Shown here piece after piece: positions 1 through 11,548 of a DNA stretch of 64,000 bases (position 1 is the first letter of the stretch; every line of letters begins with the position of its first letter). The stretch is from positions 930,001 to 994,000 of the forward strand of contig WIUZ02000008.1 in assembly GCA_015956445.1 (NCBI GenBank), in the 5' to 3' direction. Below the pieces are notes generated by a model. That model was not told where the DNA came from and made no database searches. It saw only the letters and a list, made by a program, of their open reading frames with translations. The translations under genes and the position numbers were made by a program. Source of the DNA: Thelephora terrestris (lineage: Eukaryota > Basidiomycota > Agaricomycetes > Thelephorales > Thelephoraceae).

Positions 1-592
1 CTTCAACTTCATCCAAACTTGCCGTGACTTGTCGGAGGGACGACAACGTTGACCAGAACGAGTCATCTGATTCTTGCGGGTCTTCTTCTTCTGGGACCTC
101 TCCACCATCTGGCGAACTGGGGCAGGACTCCAGGGAGGGGATGGAGGGAGAGGAACACCCTGATCCTGGCGGTGGCAAAGGGATGACTGGGGACTTGCAA
201 GGGGGGTCGGTGCAATAAGTCCCGTGACATTGGTGTCCGAAATATCGGAAGAGAGATGCCTGGAAAGGTCCCCAATGTTCCAAAGCAAAGTGAGAGAAGT
301 GTCAGGGTTGTGGGCCTGCTTACTGTTTAAGGGACACTAGAGGATTAGCGGCTGGGTGAGGAGTGTCGAGTCGAACGTTGAATGGAGTTCCAGGAGTGGA
401 AGTGAGAGGAGGAGGGATATCAAGCGAGAGCGGGGACTCGGATTGATATAGATGGAACGGCGAGTGGTAGTCTTGACAGAACTGACTCAGTTGCTGAATA
501 AACGGATCGAAGTCGTGGTCACTAAGACGTTCAAAGCTCACGAGATATTCTAGAATGGAGTAAGGTAGTTCAGTTGGGATCTCCCACCACAA
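1..592 (-). pseudogene. Fragment of unknown repeat gene X
   Basis: Minus-strand coding remnant. Its residues (HWGPFQASL near 270-245, then an acidic serine-rich stretch with SIPSLESC near 160-130) match the minus-strand frame at 62,330-62,750, so this is a second, diverged copy of the same repeated gene. Upstream, 320-592 holds a 90-aa open frame (MWWEIPTELPYSILEYL). I do not recognise the family; no catalytic motif is visible. It may belong to a mobile element, so it is treated as a fossil: incomplete, with the C-terminal part beyond the window edge. Confidence 0.4.
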
Positions 593-940
593 GACAATGA
601 TGGCAGGGGAGTGGGTGTGAACGTTAGTAGTAAGGTGAATGCGGGGGTTGGGGAAGTAGAAGGCTGGACTTATACTGAAGTAGACGGTCGCTAGGACGCT
701 CTCAGTAACGTCTGAGTTCCAAAGGAACTGATGGTCTGCTCCTAATAAGAAAGGGGGAGTTGTGACTCCGGAGTCGAGAGCTGCAAAGGGGCGATAATAA
801 GGGAAATGGGTTAGTAAACCGGTGGTTCGGTTTACTTGAAGACTTCTGATGAGTTTATACTCCCAGACAGATCTTCTAGCGTCAGGTATAACTGGACGTT
901 GAACTGGACTTGTAGAGGGGAACGGGTTAGGGGCTCTGAA
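593..940. other. Gene-free stretch left of pal1
   Basis: No convincing reading frame. It contains an inverted pair TAAACCG/CGGTTTA near 822-841. A similar pair lies in the 5' part of the 3.3-kb TG...CA elements (12,581-12,603), so this may be a worn 5' region of a related element. Confidence 0.3.
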
Positions 941-1284
941 CAGTAGTCCTTATTAAAAACATTAATGTTTTAGGAGTTTTTGTCGCAAATTTGAATGATT
1001 TTTCTCATGAGTTTTTGAATGGCCTGAGGGGGGATATTTTACTCATAAAGTTTTAATGGAAATTATGGGGGGGACTGGGACCCAGCTTACTGGGCACTGG
1101 TGCTCCCAATTAGGCAGGTGCCGACAGTGTGGGTGGCCCGGGGGAGTGGATTGCTTATATAATAAAAATTGAAAAATTCAGGGAAATTCCAGAAAATTCT
1201 GAAAAAATTCCCACGGGTGTCAGGGAGGGCAGAAAATAAAAAATGGACTGTGGGAATTTCCGATCAAAATTTTCCTTTTTGGGA

Positions 1285-1710
1285 AATTTTGATGGCTTAC
1301 ATAAGCAACTCAAAAATGATTTTGATATTGAATTTCCTTTTTGGGAAATTTTGATGGCTGACATAAGCAGGTCATGTGACTGAAAAAAGTGGGTGTTGCT
1401 TATGTAATCAGGTCATGTGACCGACCAAAAAAGGAAAGTTTTGATGGCTTACATAAGCGTCTCAAAAATGCTTTTGGAGGGGTCTTTCCTAAAAAGGAAA
1501 TTCCTTTTTAGGAAATATTTGATGGATTACCAAAAAAGGAAATTTTGATGGCTTACATAAGCGGCTCAAAAACGCTTTTTGCAAAAATTACCAAAAAAGG
1601 AAATTTCCTTTTTAGGAAAGAGCTTCCAAAAAGGGAAATTTTGATGGCTTACATAAGCAACTCAAAAATTATTTTGGCAAAAATTACCAAAAAAGGAAAT
1701 TTCCTAAAAA
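1285..1710. repeat. GCTTACATAAGC iteron cluster, left arm of pal1
   Basis: The near-palindromic 12-mer GCTTACATAAGC, usually inside GATGGCTTACATAAGC followed by ctcaaaaa, occurs about five times with small changes (near 1293, 1354, 1445, 1548 and 1644). It is flanked by AAAAAAGGAAATTTCC-type palindromes and a GGTCATGTGACC motif. The mirror set lies in the right arm (about 6560-6850). Repeated subterminal motifs of this kind often bind a transposase; here that is inference. Confidence 0.7.
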
Positions 1711-2082
1711 CGAAATTATATGCTAGAAAATTCGGAAAAATGCCAGAAAAATCCTAAAAAATACTGAAAAAATTCCCACATGTCTAGAAAGTGCCCAAAA
1801 TGGTAAATTATTCCCAGAAATATTCAAAAAATTGTTTTTCTGGCTGGAAAAATCAGGAAAAAATTCCAAAAATTCCAGAGTATAGATAAATATTTTATAA
1901 AAATTATTTCAATTTTTTTGGTCCATTGAATAGCCCATAATTTCAATATTAATATATTTTTTGCCCAAAAAATTCAGAAAAATCCCAAAAAAATTGATAA
2001 AAATAGGGAAATACAAATATATCTGTAATATTCATTATATCATGAAGTACAGACCAGTTTGTGGTCATAAACTAGCCCTAAA

Positions 2083-2425
2083 CCTAGTCCTGGACCTAAC
2101 CTAACCTAACCTAGCCTAACCCTAACCCTAACCCTAACCCTAACCTAGACCTAAACCTAGACCTAACCTAAACCTAAACCTAACCTAACCTAACCTAACC
2201 TAAAACTAACCTAACCTAACCTAACCTAACCTAACCTAACCCTGACTTAACCTAACCTAACCTAACCTAAACCTAACCTAACCTAACCTAACCTAACCTA
2301 ACCTAACCCCAAACCTAACCTGCCCTAAACCCAGCCTGCCCCAAACCTATCCTAGCACCAAACCTAAACCTAAACCTAAACCTAAACCTAACCTGCCCTA
2401 AACCTAACTCTGACCTGGCCTAGTT
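2083..2425. repeat. Telomere-like CCTAA tract, left arm of pal1
   Basis: Degenerate array of CCTAAC and CCTAAACC units. Around 2115-2145 it includes about four consecutive CCCTAA units, the complement of the canonical fungal telomere repeat TTAGGG. It is interstitial and mirrored in the other arm. Confidence 0.9.
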
Positions 2426-2850
2426 CAGCCTTATCTTATCTTATCTATCTTATTCTGTCTTACCTACCCTAGACCCAACCTAACCTGACATAGTCAACTT
2501 AACCTGGTCCACCACAGATCACCCAACCTAACCTAAAGTGGTCTACCTGACCTAGACTGATGCAACTTGAGTTTATTCTTCTAATCAGCTGTTATCTTAT
2601 CTGGCCTTAATCTAAATACCGTAGCTAACCAACATCTAACCCAACCTCACCTGGCTCACCAGCAAGTAGCTGGGCTACAGGAACACACCCTGAGCTGCAC
2701 CATCCCATATCCTGTATCCAACTGTCACTCAAACACAAGAACTGTGGTGGACCTACAAGTTAGTGGACCCATAAGCCCACAGACCCACAAGTATAGGCTG
2801 TTCACTCAGTGGAAACATCTGTTATCCACCCTCACCCACGCACCACCCTC

Positions 2851-5246
2851 TGTGATGATTTCGCCGTTTACCCCCTTTCATTTCCTTTATTTAACGCCTC
2901 ATCACCACTAAGTCAGTTGGTGCCCTGCCCTAAACATGGCGGTAAACTGTTTATTATGCCATATGCCCTATGCCTAACGATTCAAAGTCCAATACGTGGA
3001 ACGTGCTACTAGTCAAGATACCCCAGAAGACCCGAGGTATAATACGTGAACATGTACCGGCGAACCTTCATACGAAGATTCCCCCTACCTGGCCCTCCGT
3101 TGCCCCTGGACGATTAGTAGATATTCAGACTACCGACAACAAGGGATGTATTAATAAGTGTCGCGCGTTGACCTCTCGCAGAAGTCAACCGGCTTATTAA
3201 TCTGACCCTTGGATTGGACTTACGAAAACCATTATGTTTTACGACTCATGGATCAAATACAATAAACAAGAAAGAAGATCAATTCCAAGGAGACAAAGTA
3301 CAAAAGAGTTATCTAATCAATATCTCTGCGAATCCTTTGTACAGTCTCCAAGGCGGCCCTCACCAACTCCTCATTCGCCCAGTTCTGCTCCCTGATCTCA
3401 TTCGGGTCCACGTCCGACAGGTCCTCGTAATCTGGAAGGTCCGTGTCAGAGTTCGGTTCGCTATCAGGAACGAACTCGGCGTACGGGTCGTACTCCAGGG
3501 TGGGCCATTGACGACGAGCACCCCAAGGAGTAGACACGAATTCAGGACGAGGAGCAGGAGTATCCCTACGGACAACTCCGACGTTCCTATAGAACTCCTC
3601 CTCCTGAATCTCCACAACCTCGTCATCAATGGGAACCAACCTGTTCTCATACTGGACCACAAGACGAGCAGGCGGAGACTCGGCCCGCTCCGGAACTTCC
3701 AACTCTTCCTCCTCCACTCGAACCTCCGGCTCGTTACACCTCCTCTGGAGATCCCGGACTTCTCCGGTCAACTCGGAGATACGACGATTAAGGCGAACCT
3801 AAAAACGAATAGGGTTAGAAGACATCAACAACCTTCAACCCCTACCCGTTACCTTATCGTCCTCCAATTCTCCAGTCTTGGTAACCAAGGCCCGGACCAA
3901 GTCCTTGAGAGTGGTTACCTCCCCCTAAAAGGAAATGTTGGGTTAGAGAAGTTAATAATCTCCCGACCCCACATTTACCTTTAGCATATCAATATCGGCC
4001 CCCTGTCGAACAACGCTATCCTCTTGCCCATGGATAACGCCCTGCATATCTTCCTTCCAATTCTCCAAGGCTTCTATCTCCTCACGACGAACATCAACAC
4101 GTTCATTGACGTGAGCCACTTCATCCATTAACATGGACCCAACGTTCCCCGTATGGAGAACGCTGGCCTCCAACACAGAGTTGAAGGTCTCGTTGGACTC
4201 CGTCACGAACTCGACACCCCTGTTGAGAAGTTCGTTCGCGTAAGGGTTAGTCTCAATACGCGCCAACTTGCGCCGAGACACCCTACGAGCGGCCTGGAGA
4301 AAGTCCCTGAAACCTAAAAGGAGTTAGCTTGGTTTCCTAAACCGGAATGCGCAAGCAGGGCCCCCACCTAAATCAGAGAACCCCTCATTAGGGTCGGCGG
4401 TGGCGGTCCGGTCCATGATAGCTCCCAAAGTGGGATAAGGGCGGGATGGATCCCGACGGGCATGGGAGAAGCGGTCGATATTGTAGTTACTCTCCTGGAC
4501 GGGAGAGTAAGAGGTAGAACGACGAGTGGGAACACGAGTTTGAGCACGAGGCATGTTGGCTGTGTGTAACAAAGGGAGGTTTGTTGGAAGACCAGTCATC
4601 CAACCCCCTTTGGTTATATACCAAATGCCACGCCCCTTCCACGACTCAGGAGTTGAGTCATCCTTTCTATTGTTTACTGCGCATGACCCACATGACATCA
4701 TATGCCCCTATCTTTAGTCATATGCTCCCCTTTTGCTATTGACTGTTAGTCAGCCATACCCACATTCCTTCCGAACATTCTCAGGATACGTCATGCTTTG
4801 TAATTGCTCTGTAATGCTCTCAAATTGCTATTGGCCGCCACACTTTCATTTATCAGCTGATAATTTGTAGCATTAGTCACCACATAACGCACAGACCATG
4901 CAGTGCTGTGCACGGACCATGTTTGTCTGTGTTTGTATCATTAGTGTAGTTACACGTCACTGTCACGTCACAAATCTAAGTAGTATATATACTCAGAGTA
5001 GTTTAGCCTGTACTCCTTAGATTTGTTATCATCAGACTCTCCGTGACCTCTATTGCTGTGTGCTTAGAGCAAGAGTGCCTGAAGACCCTTGTCTCCTTCT
5101 TTCTCCTCTTATCCATCTAAGTCTGTGAAGAGACTTCCGATATCCCTGGGTTTGCAACAGGGTTATAACTGTGTGTTTGATCCCTGAAGTGATAGGTTTG
5201 GATAGCAAGAGTGCTATTGAACTGTAGAGGTCACGTCGGCCTGACA
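2851..5246 (-). mobile_element. 2.4-kb TG...CA element, copy A
   Basis: Read on the minus strand it begins TGTCAGGCCGACG and ends AATCATCACA. The 5-bp duplication CCCTC flanks it (2846-2850 and 5247-5251). It sits in the left arm of pal1: the right arm shows the uninterrupted target. TG...CA ends with a 5-bp duplication are the mark of LTR-type integration, but no LTR pair, reverse transcriptase or integrase is present, so it resembles a very long solo LTR or a trans-mobilised unit. It carries one spliced gene (3313-4554) and looks whole. Close similarity to copies B and C suggests a young family. Confidence 0.85.
3313..4554 (-). CDS. Coiled-coil protein of 2.4-kb element A (unknown)
   Basis: Spliced gene with four coding segments, all on the minus strand: about 4368-4554, about 3979-4313, a short middle segment near 3858-3929, and 3313 to about 3800. 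They are separated by short GT...AG gaps. A TATA-like TTATATA lies at about 4614-4620, some 60 bp upstream of the ATG. The product is about 360 aa: a basic N-terminus (MPRAQTRVPTRRSTSYS), long charged helices likely to form coiled coils (NPYANELLNRGVEFV region), then an acidic C-terminus ending IRRDID. No enzyme motif, signal peptide or membrane segment is seen. The family is not recognised. It is equivalent to the genes in copies B and C and looks whole. Confidence 0.6.
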
Positions 5247-5869
5247 CCCTCACTCTGTGTTCTGTGCCAGACTGCAACTTCACCACAGCTTATGTTCAGC
5301 CACCTGGCTGAACCTGCAAGTCAGGGTGATAGACTACTGGTTATGGATCCATGGATTTGTAGACCTGATTGTACATGGGTTTAGCTAGGTGGCTGAACAT
5401 GAGCTGTGGTGAAGTTGCAGTCTGGCACAGAACACAGAGTGAGGGTGGTGCGTGGGTGAGGGTGGATAACAGATGTTTCCACTGAGTGAACAGCCTATAC
5501 TTGTGGGTCTGTGGGCTTATGGGTCCACTAACTTGTAGGTCCACCACAGTTCTTGTGTTTGAGTGACAGTTGGATACAGGATATGGGATGGTGCAGCTCA
5601 GGGTGTGTTCCTGTAGCCCAGCTACTTGCTGGTGAGCCAGGTGAGGTTGGGTTAGATGTTGGTTAGCTACGGTATTTAGATTAAGGCCAGATAAGATAAC
5701 AGCTGATTAGAAGAATAAACTCAAGTTGCATCAGTCTAGGTCAGGTAGACCACTTTAGGTTAGGTTGGGTGATCTGTGGTGGACCAGGTTAAGTTGACTA
5801 TGTCAGGTTAGGTTGGGTCTAGGGTAGGTAAGACAGAATAAGATAGATAAGATAAGATAAGGCTGAACT

Positions 5870-6145
5870 AGGCCAGGTCAGAGTTAGGTTTAGGGCAGGT
5901 TAGGTTTAGGTTTAGGTTTAGGTTTAGGTTTGGTGCTAGGATAGGTTTGGGGCAGGCTGGGTTTAGGGCAGGTTAGGTTTGGGGTTAGGTTAGGTTAGGT
6001 TAGGTTAGGTTAGGTTAGGTTAGGTTTAGGTTAGGTTAGGTTAGGTTAGGTTTAGGTTTAGGTTAGGTCTAGGTTTAGGTCTAGGTTAGGGTTAGGGTTA
6101 GGGTTAGGGTTAGGCTAGGTTAGGTTAGGTTAGGTCCAGGACTAG
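5870..6145. repeat. Telomere-like TTAGG tract, right arm of pal1
   Basis: Mirror image of the left-arm tract: GGTTAGGTTTAGG units, with four consecutive TTAGGG near 6090-6115. It is somewhat shorter than its partner, consistent with slippage after the arms formed. Confidence 0.9.
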
Positions 6146-9100
6146 GTTTAGGGCTAGTTTATGACCACAAACTGGTCTGTACTTCATGATATAATGAATA
6201 TTACAGATATATTTGTATTTCCCTATTTTTATCAATTTTTTTGGGATTTTTCTGAATTTTTTGGGCAAAAAATATATTAATATTGAAATTATGGGCTATT
6301 CAATGGACCAAAAAAATTGAAATAATTTTTATAAAATATTTATCTATACTCTGGAATTTTTGGAATTTTTTCCTGATTTTTCCAGCCAGAAAAACAATTT
6401 TTTGAATATTTCTGGGAATAATTTACCATTTTGGGCACTTTCTAGACATGTGGGAATTTTTTCAGTATTTTTTAGGATTTTTCTGGCATTTTTCCGAATT
6501 TTCTAGCATATAATTTCGTTTTTAGGAAATTTCCTTTTTTGGTAATTTTTGCAAAAAGCGTTTTTGAGCCGCTTATGTAAGCCATCAAAATTTCCTTTTT
6601 TGGTAATCCATCAAATATTTCCTAAAAAGGAATTTCCTTTTTAGGAAAGACCCCTCCAAAAGCATTTTTGAGACGCTTATGTAAGCCATCAAAACTTTCC
6701 TTTTTTGGTCGGTCACATGACCTGATTACATAAGCAACACCCACTTTTTTCAGTCACATGACCTGCTTATGTCAGCCATCAAAATTTCCCAAAAAGGAAA
6801 TTCAATATCAAAATCATTTTTGAGTTGCTTATGTAAGCCATCAAAATTTCCCAAAAAGGAAAATTTTGATCGGAAATTCCCACAGTCCATTTTTTATTTT
6901 CTGCCCTCCCTGACACCCGTGGGAATTTTTTCAGAATTTTCTGGAATTTCCCTGAATTTTTCAATTTTTATTATATAAGCAATCCACTCCCCCGGGCCAC
7001 CCACACTGTCGGCACCTGCCTAATTGGGAGCACCAGTGCCCAGTAAGCTGGGTCCCAGTCCCCCCCATAATTTCCATTAAAACTTTATGAGTAAAATATC
7101 CCCCCTCAGGCCATTCAAAAACTCATGAGAAAAATCATTCAAATTTGCGACAAAAACTCCTAAAACATTAATGTTTTTAATAAGGACTACTGGGACGAGC
7201 GTTCTCCGGTAGGTTGTCCGAATTCACAGCAGGAGTGCCGAGCCTCTATCAGGTAAATCCCTATCGTCTTCTGAGGGCAGATACAAGAGCCCGAGGATGG
7301 CACCTCAAACTGGTGCTTGATTAAGAGAGCGGCGAGGAACTCCTTTTCGTAAGCGCGTTCGCCGATTCTTAACGCAAGGCCGAGAGAGAGAGGAGAGCGA
7401 ACGTGTTCAGAGAGTTACTCGATAAGCTCTTCAGTGGCCTACAGCAAACACACCGATGCTGCAAGGAGAAGAGGACTTCCCGAGATATCAAAGATGGGGA
7501 GTCCTCAGCTACTCTACTGGTGCTTATATAGAAGAGTGGCCGGGACATAGATAACCCTATCTAATAATAACTCGGAGCAAAGAAGGGCCGAGAGTAAGCT
7601 GGAACAGTAAGCGGCCCGGGTGATAGAATAGAAATGATAAAGGAATGACTAATGGGTCAGGGTTCGTGAGAGAATGAGAAAGGGGTCATGACGTCGTGTG
7701 GGAAAGGAATGACAAAGGATAATATCACATGTGAGGACGAACCAATAAGAGGACGACGCGTCAGCTCGTCCGATCGGGATAACAAAAGACCAAGTGGGGC
7801 TTGAATGTTGAGGGCGAATGTATGAGGAGTCTGGACCGGTGAAACGATGGTCCGATCCAATGGCAAATAGGACGCGAGCGCTGTCGATGGTCGAATAAAG
7901 CGTAGCGCGAACCGGCCGTTGGATCCATCAAACTCCCTTCTTCCCAAACCAACACTTCTACCAACCAACTACTCATCCATCATGCCCATGATCTCCGATT
8001 GTGTCTTCCGTGCTGAGAACAGCACTGCTACCATCGAGTCCGCCGATCCGCGTTCGGTGCAGAACAAGAGCTACTTCTTGCCTAACGCCAGCGTGGCGTA
8101 CCCCAGTTATCGAGAGGCGCGTTGTCACGCGTACGCCGGTTGCTGGCGTTCGACTGACATCGCTTTGTAGATCTTCGCAGCGGCCGACAAGGTGGATGCC
8201 CGACAACTGGAGGCAACGATCGCCAAGCCTCTCAGCTACCTGACCATGGATGACGAGTTGTGGTATCACAACTTGATTGACCACAAGCTACAGGAGTCGA
8301 TGCGAGGGGTAACGTTCAACACCGAGCTGCGCATGCCATACGAGACTCCTGTGGCTTCGTCGTTATGGGGCCTCCTACGGATGGGAATCTATGATCTGGG
8401 GAACGGGGAAGGAAGGTGGCCTGGAGCGACTCGCTCCCAACACTACACAGCAGCCGTTGGTCACCGCCTTTGGTTCCTTTTGAGGACGGAACAGAAAGCG
8501 GTGAGTCGATCTGTGCATCCTGCTTGTGGGATAACACTGATTGGCTTGTAGAATGAGCGGCTGAAGCGTGAGTTGAAGGAGGCGAAGGACGACGCCCGTA
8601 GGATGTACTCGGAGGCGTTGGACATGAAGAAGACGCTGCTCTTAATGAACAATACGCTTCGCGTGGCGTTTGAGAGCGAGATGCTGGCGATGCGGGAGGA
8701 ACATAATTGATTGGTCGAGTCCTTGAAGGAAAGGGACGACACCATTCAGCGGGACCTGATCGAGGTCGACCGACGGCTCAACCGTCATAGAAGGGCTCTG
8801 AATGAGCTTGACACCAAGGTCGGTGCGACTTCTCCTGGTCTTTAACCGAGAGAGCTCACGCCACTTCTAGGTTGATACGCTAGACGACGCCTTGCCGTTG
8901 CTGGGCGCTCGAGTCGAGTCGATGAGTGAGCGGTTGTGCCACTGCCATACTCGTTCGGTGGCTGCGGTTCGCGACGAGTCCGGGGACGAGTCGATTCCGG
9001 ATCGGATGGCTTCCCCAATAGGTCGGGATGCCGGTTGACATATTGACTTGTCCACTGACATCCCTTTTTAGCTTCCGATGGGTCGTACCGCACGCCCGAG

Positions 9101-9164
9101 CATACTGATGGCGGGGAAGAGGTCGTTCGCGAGATGTCTGAGGAGACGGCCATCAATCCGGTTA

Positions 9165-9887
9165 CACTGGGGGCAGACCCCTACTTACCTGGCAGGCAAA
9201 TTGAGGGTTTTTTGAGAGCTTTTCAACAATTTACTCAGATTTTACCCAGTGGGTTAACTGTGAACAAATTCAAAACTTACCCACCACTTTGCCCTCAATT
9301 TGATCAGTGGGTAAGTTTTGAAATTGTTCTCAACAAGCTCATCAGCTTGCCCATGAGGTACTTCCTTGACAAACCCCAAGGGTTCTTTCACAGGTTGCAC
9401 CAAATGTGCCCACCACATGCTCTGAGCTACTCATCAGGAGTTCTTTCTAAACTTGCTCACAACATACTCAGTAACATACCCACCAGGTTTTCTTTGATGT
9501 AATCACAACAAACTCTTGATATGCTCAGTTTCTTGACAAACTCTCAACAATCCCACTGTGTACATGATTGAACATGTTGTGGGCAAATTTATGGGTAATT
9601 TGTGAAAGAACTCTGGGCGAGTGGCTCAGATAATGTGGTGGACACATTTTGTGCAATTTGTGAAAGAACTCTTAGAGTTTTGTCAAAGAAGTACCTCGTG
9701 GGCAAACTGATGAGCTTGTTCAGAACAATTTCAAAACTTACCCACTGATCAAAGTGTGGGCAAAGTGGTGGATAAGTTTTGAATTTGTTCACAATTAACC
9801 CACTGGGGAAAATCTGAGCAAATTGTTGAAAAACTCTCAAAAAACCCTCAATTTGCCTGCCAGGTAAGTAGGGGTCTGCCCCCAGTG
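9165..9887. mobile_element. CACTG hairpin MITE 1
   Basis: Long inverted-repeat element starting CACTGGGGGCAGACCCC and ending with its complement. The 3-bp target duplication TTA is at 9162-9164 and 9888-9890. Most of its 723 bp folds into one hairpin. CACTG ends with a 3-bp duplication fit the CACTA/CMC superfamily of DNA transposons. It encodes no transposase, so it is non-autonomous. It lies in the fossil coiled-coil gene. Confidence 0.88.
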
Positions 9888-9972
9888 TTAGCAGTTCTCC
9901 AGAGTTGGAGTACGCGGGGGAGAACGAGGTGGCTGTTCCGGTTCCGCCTCCGTCGATCTCGCCGGTGCGTGG

Positions 9973-10811
9973 CACTGGGGGCAAGGGGTCACTTACCCAG
10001 CAATTACATTGTGATTACATTGTGATTTTTTAGACAATGTGTCCAGCCTGTAGCCAGGAGGTACATGCTGAGTTCTTTTACAAAGTACCCATCAATGTGA
10101 TCACAATGTGGCCAGTGGGTCCATCTTGATCACTTTTACAAAGTACCCATCAATTCGATCACAATGTGCCCTGTGGGTCCATGCAGGATACATTGTAAAA
10201 GTATTCATCAAAGTGGCCACTGGGCACTTTGTGAAAGAAACACCTGGGTTCTTTCACAATTTTGCTTACAATGTGTCCAGCATCCACCTGAGCCACTCAT
10301 TGAGAGTTCTTTCAAAAAGTAACCAGCAATGTGACCACAATGTCCCCAGGAGGTTCTTCTTAATGTTTTTACAATGAACTCTCAATGTGGTTGGATTTCA
10401 CAACAAACTCTCAAAGAAACCATTGAGTATCTGGTTGAATACTTTGTGGACACATTGCTGGATACTTTATGAAAGAACTCTCAATGAGTGGCTCAGGTGG
10501 ATGCTGGACACATTGTAAGCAAAATTGTGAAAGAACCCAGGTGTTTCTTTCACAAAGTGCCCAGTGGCCACTTTGATGAATACTTTTACAATGTATCCTG
10601 CATGGACCCACAGGGCACATTGTGATCGAATTGATGGGTACTTTGTAAAAGTGATCAAGATGGACCCACTGGCCACATTGTGATCACATTGATGGGTACT
10701 TTGTAAAAGAACTCAGCATGTACCTCCTGGCCACAGGCTGGATACATTGTCTAAAAAATCACAATGTAATCACAATGTAATCGCTGGATAAGCGACCCCT
10801 TGCCCCCAGTG
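9973..10811. mobile_element. CACTG hairpin MITE 2
   Basis: Ends CACTGGGGGCAAGGGGTC and its complement. The 3-bp duplication TGG is at 9970-9972 and 10,812-10,814. It is 839 bp and almost wholly palindromic around about 10,390. It shares only terminal bases and general style with MITE 1, so it is a distinct subfamily. Only 85 bp separate the two. Confidence 0.88.
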
Positions 10812-11548
10812 TGGGCAACGTTCTATCCGTGCTCGTCGATGGGTTCCTTATCGTGGGGCACTTCGTCCAGCCCACCGCATGCGTCCCAGTAATCCAGACG
10901 CTGTCCGCCAGGGCGAAGACATCGAGTCCACCGTCCTATTCCGACGCGACGATGCTACAGTGTCGCCTGGATCGCGGCGAGCTGATTCCGGTGGAGTCCA
11001 TCGACGTGAACGGCTTAACTGACCTTACGCTCTTGTCGGTCCAGCATGCAGCGGAGGCCGTTCGCCTGGTGGCTCAACTGACCGAGAGAGTGGAGAGTTG
11101 GTCAGTCCAGAGGACTCTGGATCAGACTACGGTCGATTCAGTGAGGAACCGCCTGCGCGCCGAAGTTCAGCTGGCCGTCGCTCATCGTCTGGAGGAAGCT
11201 CGGGTCGTCGAGATGGTCGACGAGGAAGTCGTCGAGAGTGCCTCGGAGGGGACGGAGGAGGAGATTGCCAGTGCTGAGGAGTACTGGCAAACCAGGTCTT
11301 GACGATAGAGTCGGTGCACGTTAGTCTCTGTCCATAGGGTTGGTGTGGATTCAACTCCGTTGGCCATTCGTCTTGTGTCTTCTCTGCGGGTTCGCCCGCT
11401 GTAATTTCATCTGTGTTCTGCCTTTCGGTGGACGTGTGAGTCGTGATAAGGAAAATGATAAGATAGGAAAGGGGTATAGGTAAGGAAAGTGGGCGAAAGT
11501 TGGGTGTGAAAATGGTTTAAAAAGGGGGTAAAATTCAGCACGCTGACA

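Larger units (their letters stand above)
941..7192. mobile_element. Giant foldback palindrome pal1
   Basis: Near-perfect inverted repeat. The left arm runs from 941 to about 5306 (about 1.97 kb once the nested element at 2851-5246 is removed). The right arm is about 5388-7192 (1.8 kb), and the loop about 80 bp. The ends read CAGTAGTCCTTATT... on both sides. Arms carry, from outside in, AT-rich DNA with repeated GATGGCTTACATAAGC motifs, a degenerate CCTAA telomere-like tract, and a unique inner part. The left arm has one extra unit of about 100 bp near 1605-1710. No protein of its own is visible, so it looks like a non-autonomous foldback element. No target duplication could be recognised at 936-940 versus 7193-7197. 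Confidence 0.85.
7982..11302 (+). pseudogene. Fossil coiled-coil gene of the diverged element
   Basis: Reading frames from about 7982 to 11,302 follow the same plan as the gene in the 3.3-kb elements: a short first exon; a segment with VDARQLEATI and MDDELWYHNL (compare VDAERLRETI and WDDELWVRTM in copy 1); a heptad-rich segment; a segment with a C-x-C motif (LCHCH); and a charged C-terminus (10,811-11,302, rich in Glu). The MITEs at 9165-9887 and 9973-10,811 lie within it. The gene is broken. It shows that the coiled-coil gene is an old, constant part of these elements. Confidence 0.5.
7193..11548 (+). mobile_element. Diverged TG...CA element, right part, next to pal1
   Basis: The 5' portion (TTCTCCGGTAGGTTGTCCGA near 7201) matches a stretch about 100 bp inside the 3.3-kb elements, and the 3' end reads GCACGCTGACA at 11,538-11,548. 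In between are a promoter-like region, a gene with the same exon order as the 3.3-kb elements, and two MITEs. The left end was not found: pal1 lies where it should be, and the expected partner of the 3' flank ATGCC was not seen. It is the oldest-looking member, broken with at least one break besides the two MITE insertions. Confidence 0.6.

Noticed and set aside
1155-1364. Small proteins in the pal1 arms (mirrored at 6769-6978)
   Set aside because: They are made of repeated AT-rich motifs, exist as mirror copies in both arms, and have no protein features.
2083-2425. True chromosome end or subtelomere
   Set aside because: The TTAGGG-like tracts are degenerate, interstitial and mirrored inside a palindromic element, with ordinary sequence on both sides.
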